Assembly (NCBI GenBank): GCA_023391955.1
Contig: JAEWAA010000127.1
Location: forward strand, 1 to 7,767
DNA: 7,767 nt
Direction: 5' to 3'
Origin: Bacillota bacterium
GTDB taxonomy: Bacteria > Bacillota > Bacilli > Paenibacillales > NBRC-103111
This document shows, one piece after another, positions 6,502 through 7,767 of this stretch. The notes below the pieces were generated by a model. That model was not told the DNA's origin. It saw nothing but the letters and a program-made list of their open reading frames with translations, and ran no database searches. Made by a program: the position numbers and the translations under genes. Position 1 is the stretch's first letter, and every line of letters starts with the position of its first letter.

Positions 6502-6561
6502 TGCATCGTAAGCATCAGCTGTTTTCGCGAAAGCGAAAACTGGCATCGTAAGCGTAAGCTG
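6501..6561. repeat. Direct repeat pair flanking a perfect hairpin
   Basis: GCATCGTAAGC occurs at 6503-6513 and 6543-6553, each followed after three variable bases by AGCTG (6517-6521 and 6557-6561), giving an exact 40-base period. Between them, GTTTTCGC (6521-6528) and GCGAAAAC (6533-6540) make a perfect 8-bp stem with a GAAA loop. The unit looks like a small dispersed palindromic repeat that has been partly duplicated. A genome-wide copy count would show whether it is a mobile repeat family. Confidence 0.75.
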
Positions 6562-6602
6562 CTTAAACCTCCGCTAATTTCACGGAGCGGAAATTCTTCC
6601 CC

Positions 6603-6890
6603 TTATTCCAAAACCGCCGGAACCTTAAACTGGCGGTCCTCTTCCTCCGGCGCATTCAGCATAGCGACCTCCACGGGAATCGAAGGCTTCACAGTATCCT
6701 CACGCATGACGTTAAAAAGAGGCACCGCATGGCTGGTCGGCTCCACACCCTCCGTATCCAGGGCATTCAGCTGCTCTGCATACTTCAGGATGGCGTTCAG
6801 CTGGCCGGCATACACGTCCTTCTCCTCCTCAGTCAGCTCCAATCTGGCCAAAGCGGCGACATGCTCCACATCTTTTACAGTTATGCTCAT
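6603..6890 (-). CDS. gatC: Aspartyl/glutamyl-tRNA(Asn/Gln) amidotransferase subunit C
   Basis: A 95-residue GatC of normal size. GatC wraps around the GatA-GatB interface and is needed for stable assembly of the complex. Typical landmarks are HVAALARLELTEEE near the N-terminus, the central GVEPTSHAVPLFNVMREDTV, and the C-terminal NAPEEEDRQFKVPAVLE, which ends the family almost invariantly. The ATG at 6890 gives the standard MSITVKDVEHVA start. The frame remains open to an ATG at 7007, but that lies upstream of the predicted transcription start, so the longer version is rejected. The RBS is weak (GGGGTG five bases before the ATG), in contrast to the strong sites of gatA and gatB. First gene of the operon. 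Confidence 0.96.
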   Translation of the reverse strand: MSITVKDVEHVAALARLELTEEEKDVYAGQLNAILKYAEQLNALDTEGVEPTSHAVPLFNVMREDTVKPSIPVEVAMLNAPEEEDRQFKVPAVLE

Positions 6891-6926
6891 CACTGCACCC
6901 CATTTTTCTCCAAAATACTTCATTCC

Positions 6927-6955
6927 ATTATAGCCTACCGGAAAATTGAACTCAA
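6927..6955 (-). promoter_or_regulatory. Sigma-A promoter of the gatCAB-acetyltransferase operon
   Basis: On the minus strand, TTGAGT (6955-6950) and a perfect TATAAT (6932-6927) are separated by exactly 17 bases. Transcription should start near 6920, giving a leader of about 30 bases before gatC. That is too short for a T-box or other riboswitch, so expression is likely constitutive, as suits a housekeeping aminoacylation enzyme. Confidence 0.88.
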
Positions 6956-7013
6956 TTGCCGATTTCCAAAACTTCCGCCAGCCCCCACAGTTGCCTCGGT
7001 TAAGCATCCCCTC

Positions 7014-7034
7014 AAGCCTTCGCCAGTAAGGCTT
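7014..7034. repeat. Short perfect inverted repeat upstream of the gat promoter
   Basis: AAGCCTT (7014-7020) and AAGGCTT (7028-7034) form a 7-bp perfect stem with a 7-base loop, about 60 bases upstream of the gat -35. No U-tract follows on either strand. It touches the left end of the 50-bp-period repeat array and may be part of it, or an operator-like site; nothing decides between these. Confidence 0.5.
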
Positions 7035-7035
7035 A

Positions 7036-7226
7036 TTCTAACGGCGGCCAGCGCCGCTATTTGCCCCAAAAACGGCTTTATCTATTTCTAACGGCGGCAG
7101 AAGACGCTATTTCCCGGAATCCACCCCATTTTGGCTTCCATCAGCTCAAATAAAGGCTCCTACTTCCGTTACAATTCCAGCACCGCCATTTCTGGCATAT
7201 TAACGCCCCCTGTGTCCGTTAGAGCT
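7036..7226. repeat. Dyad-symmetric array of four degenerate motif copies with 50-bp period
   Basis: Four copies of a roughly 30-base motif containing TAACGG and ending near TATTT are seen. Two are on the plus strand (7036-7066 and 7086-7115) and two are reversed (about 7147-7174 and 7195-7226). The TAACGG cores start at 7039 and 7089, and the reversed CCGTTA cores end at 7171 and 7221. Spacing is therefore exactly 50 within each pair, and the whole is symmetric about position 7130. Copies are diverged (about two-thirds identical between the inner pair). The array fills the gene-free DNA between the terminator at 7270-7305 and the gat promoter. No ORF with an RBS is found here. Function is unknown; a dispersed intergenic repeat is most likely. 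Confidence 0.7.
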
Positions 7227-7269
7227 TCACTTCCCCCGACCCGCTACCACGACCGGCTGTCCCGCCTAA

Positions 7270-7305
7270 CAAATAAAAAGGCCGCCCCGCATCTGGGAAC
7301 GGCCT
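7270..7305 (-). terminator. Rho-independent terminator of the small IDEAL-like gene
   Basis: On the minus strand, AGGCCG (7305-7300) pairs with CGGCCT (7284-7279). An inner CCC/GGG pairing follows around a short loop, and the stem is followed directly by TTTTATTTG. It begins about 18 bases past the stop of the gene at 7323. On the plus strand no T-run follows, so it acts in one direction only and separates that gene from the gat operon. Confidence 0.9.
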
Positions 7306-7322
7306 AACCATACAAACATCTT

Positions 7323-7703
7323 TTAAATCCAGGCTTTCAACCCTACCTGGCGGATAAAATCCTCTCTGCTAGTGACTTCCTTGTTTCCATCTGCAGGCGG
7401 ATTCTCCTCCGGGTCACCGTTCATCAGCCGGCGGAATAACGCTTCATTATGAGTAGCCAACGCAAAATCGATCAGCGCCTCCCGCTCAATCCGCTCCGCC
7501 TCCTGGGAAAGCAGCAGTTCCTCGGTCTCTATATCACTGCCCGTCACGAAAAAATGCTTGTTCGTTTTGGGCACGCGAACCACATATTCGAATACATTAT
7601 CCGGATTCCGGTCATACGCAATGATGTATCCGTGCTCTCCAATAGGCAGGTTTTGTTCAAAGCTGTCGGCGACAATAAATACCTTTTGACCCAATGGCAG
7701 CAT
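7323..7703 (-). CDS. Conserved small protein with probable IDEAL-type domain
   Basis: A 126-residue protein of unknown function. Residues 1-56 alternate hydrophobic and polar residues with glycines (KVFIVAD, GEHGYIIAYD, FEYVVRVP, KHFFVTG), like a small beta barrel. Residues about 74-94 read REALIDFALATHNEALFRRLM, whose I-D-x-A-L and following F fit the pattern of the IDEAL domain found in short Bacillales proteins; this match is from memory of the motif. The C-terminal 30 residues are polar, ending with EDFIRQVGLKAWI. The start at 7703 has AGGAGG seven bases upstream. The frame extends to an ATG at 7727, but that would place the strong RBS inside the coding region, so the shorter start is chosen. 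It has its own terminator, so it is not part of the gat operon. Its promoter was not identified before the window edge. Confidence 0.85.
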   Translation of the reverse strand: MLPLGQKVFIVADSFEQNLPIGEHGYIIAYDRNPDNVFEYVVRVPKTNKHFFVTGSDIETEELLLSQEAERIEREALIDFALATHNEALFRRLMNGDPEENPPADGNKEVTSREDFIRQVGLKAWI

Positions 7704-7767
7704 ACCGACTCCTCCTTTGCCTGGCACGAATCAACCGCGCACAGTCTAGTAGCCTATGAATTTGCTT

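Larger units (their letters stand above)
6466..6602 (-). other. Hairpin-rich spacer between gatC and gatA
   Basis: This 137-base gap lies inside the transcribed operon. From the gatC side it holds first a cluster of overlapping, mutually exclusive stems at 6569-6595: CTCCG with CGGAG, TCCGCT with AGCGGA, and AATTTC with GAAATT. Next comes a perfect 8-bp stem with a 4-base loop (6521-6540) flanked by direct repeats. Another perfect 8-bp stem with a 4-base loop (6482-6501) ends three bases before the gatA Shine-Dalgarno. None is followed by a U-tract, so they do not look like terminators. They could pace translation, set the gatC:gatA ratio, stabilise the message, or simply be an inserted repeat. 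No start codon with an RBS is seen inside. Confidence 0.7.

Noticed and set aside
6466..6546. Upstream in-frame ATG for gatA giving a 521-residue protein
   Set aside because: The extra 27 residues are encoded by hairpin repeats, the ATG has no RBS, and the GTG at 6465 has a perfect RBS and gives the standard N-terminus and catalytic numbering.
6891..6926. T-box or amino-acid riboswitch upstream of gatC
   Set aside because: The predicted leader is only about 30 bases, far too short, and no T-box consensus is visible.
6891..7007. 39-residue N-terminal extension of gatC
   Set aside because: The ATG at 7007 lies upstream of the strong sigma-A promoter at 6927-6955, so it would not be transcribed from it; GatC normally starts at the MSITVKDVEHVA position.
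7036..7226. CRISPR array
   Set aside because: Only four degenerate copies, two of them inverted, with no uniform repeat-spacer structure and no cas genes nearby.
7704..7727. Upstream ATG for the small IDEAL-like gene
   Set aside because: It would place the strong AGGAGG inside the coding region; the ATG at 7703 is ideally spaced from it.

Overview
The window looks like chromosomal DNA from a low-to-moderate GC Firmicute, most likely the Paenibacillus group. This is inferred from strong AGGAGG-type ribosome binding sites, near-consensus sigma-A promoters, the gatC-gatA-gatB order, an IDEAL-type small protein and several families of short intergenic palindromic repeats. I had no database access, so the genus is a judgement from style and gene content.

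Layout, left to right. The left edge cuts an ECF sigma factor gene on the minus strand (1-189), of which only the N-terminal 63 codons are present. Upstream of it lie a plausible ECF-type promoter and a pair of tandem 69-bp hairpin repeats (303-440). Next is a minus-strand MgtC/SapB-family membrane protein gene (438-1139). It is divergent from a plus-strand gene of about 560 codons (1304-2998) with no clear functional assignment. That protein resembles a cytosolic alpha/alpha-toroid plus beta-sandwich carbohydrate-active enzyme. It converges, with only three bases between stop codons, on a minus-strand operon.

The operon is read right to left as gatC (6890-6603), gatA (6465-4981), gatB (4984-3533) and a GNAT acetyltransferase (3517-3002). 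GatCAB is the heterotrimeric amidotransferase that converts Glu-tRNA(Gln) and/or Asp-tRNA(Asn) to the correctly charged tRNAs. A near-consensus sigma-A promoter (6927-6955) sits about 35 bases upstream of gatC, too close for a T-box leader. gatA and gatB overlap by four bases, and the acetyltransferase follows gatB after 15 bases. By contrast, gatC and gatA are separated by 137 bases packed with hairpins and a direct repeat, which is the odd part of the operon.

Upstream of the gat promoter is a gene-free stretch of roughly 370 bases. It holds a 50-bp-period, dyad-symmetric array of four copies of a short motif, then the Rho-independent terminator of the last gene. That gene (7323-7703, minus) encodes a small protein with a probable beta-rich N-terminal domain and an IDEAL-like helix.

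Most of the window is ordinary housekeeping sequence. The features most worth following are the three intergenic repeat structures and the uncharacterised 560-residue protein. I see no sign of a CRISPR array, phage, transposase, toxin-antitoxin pair or defence island.
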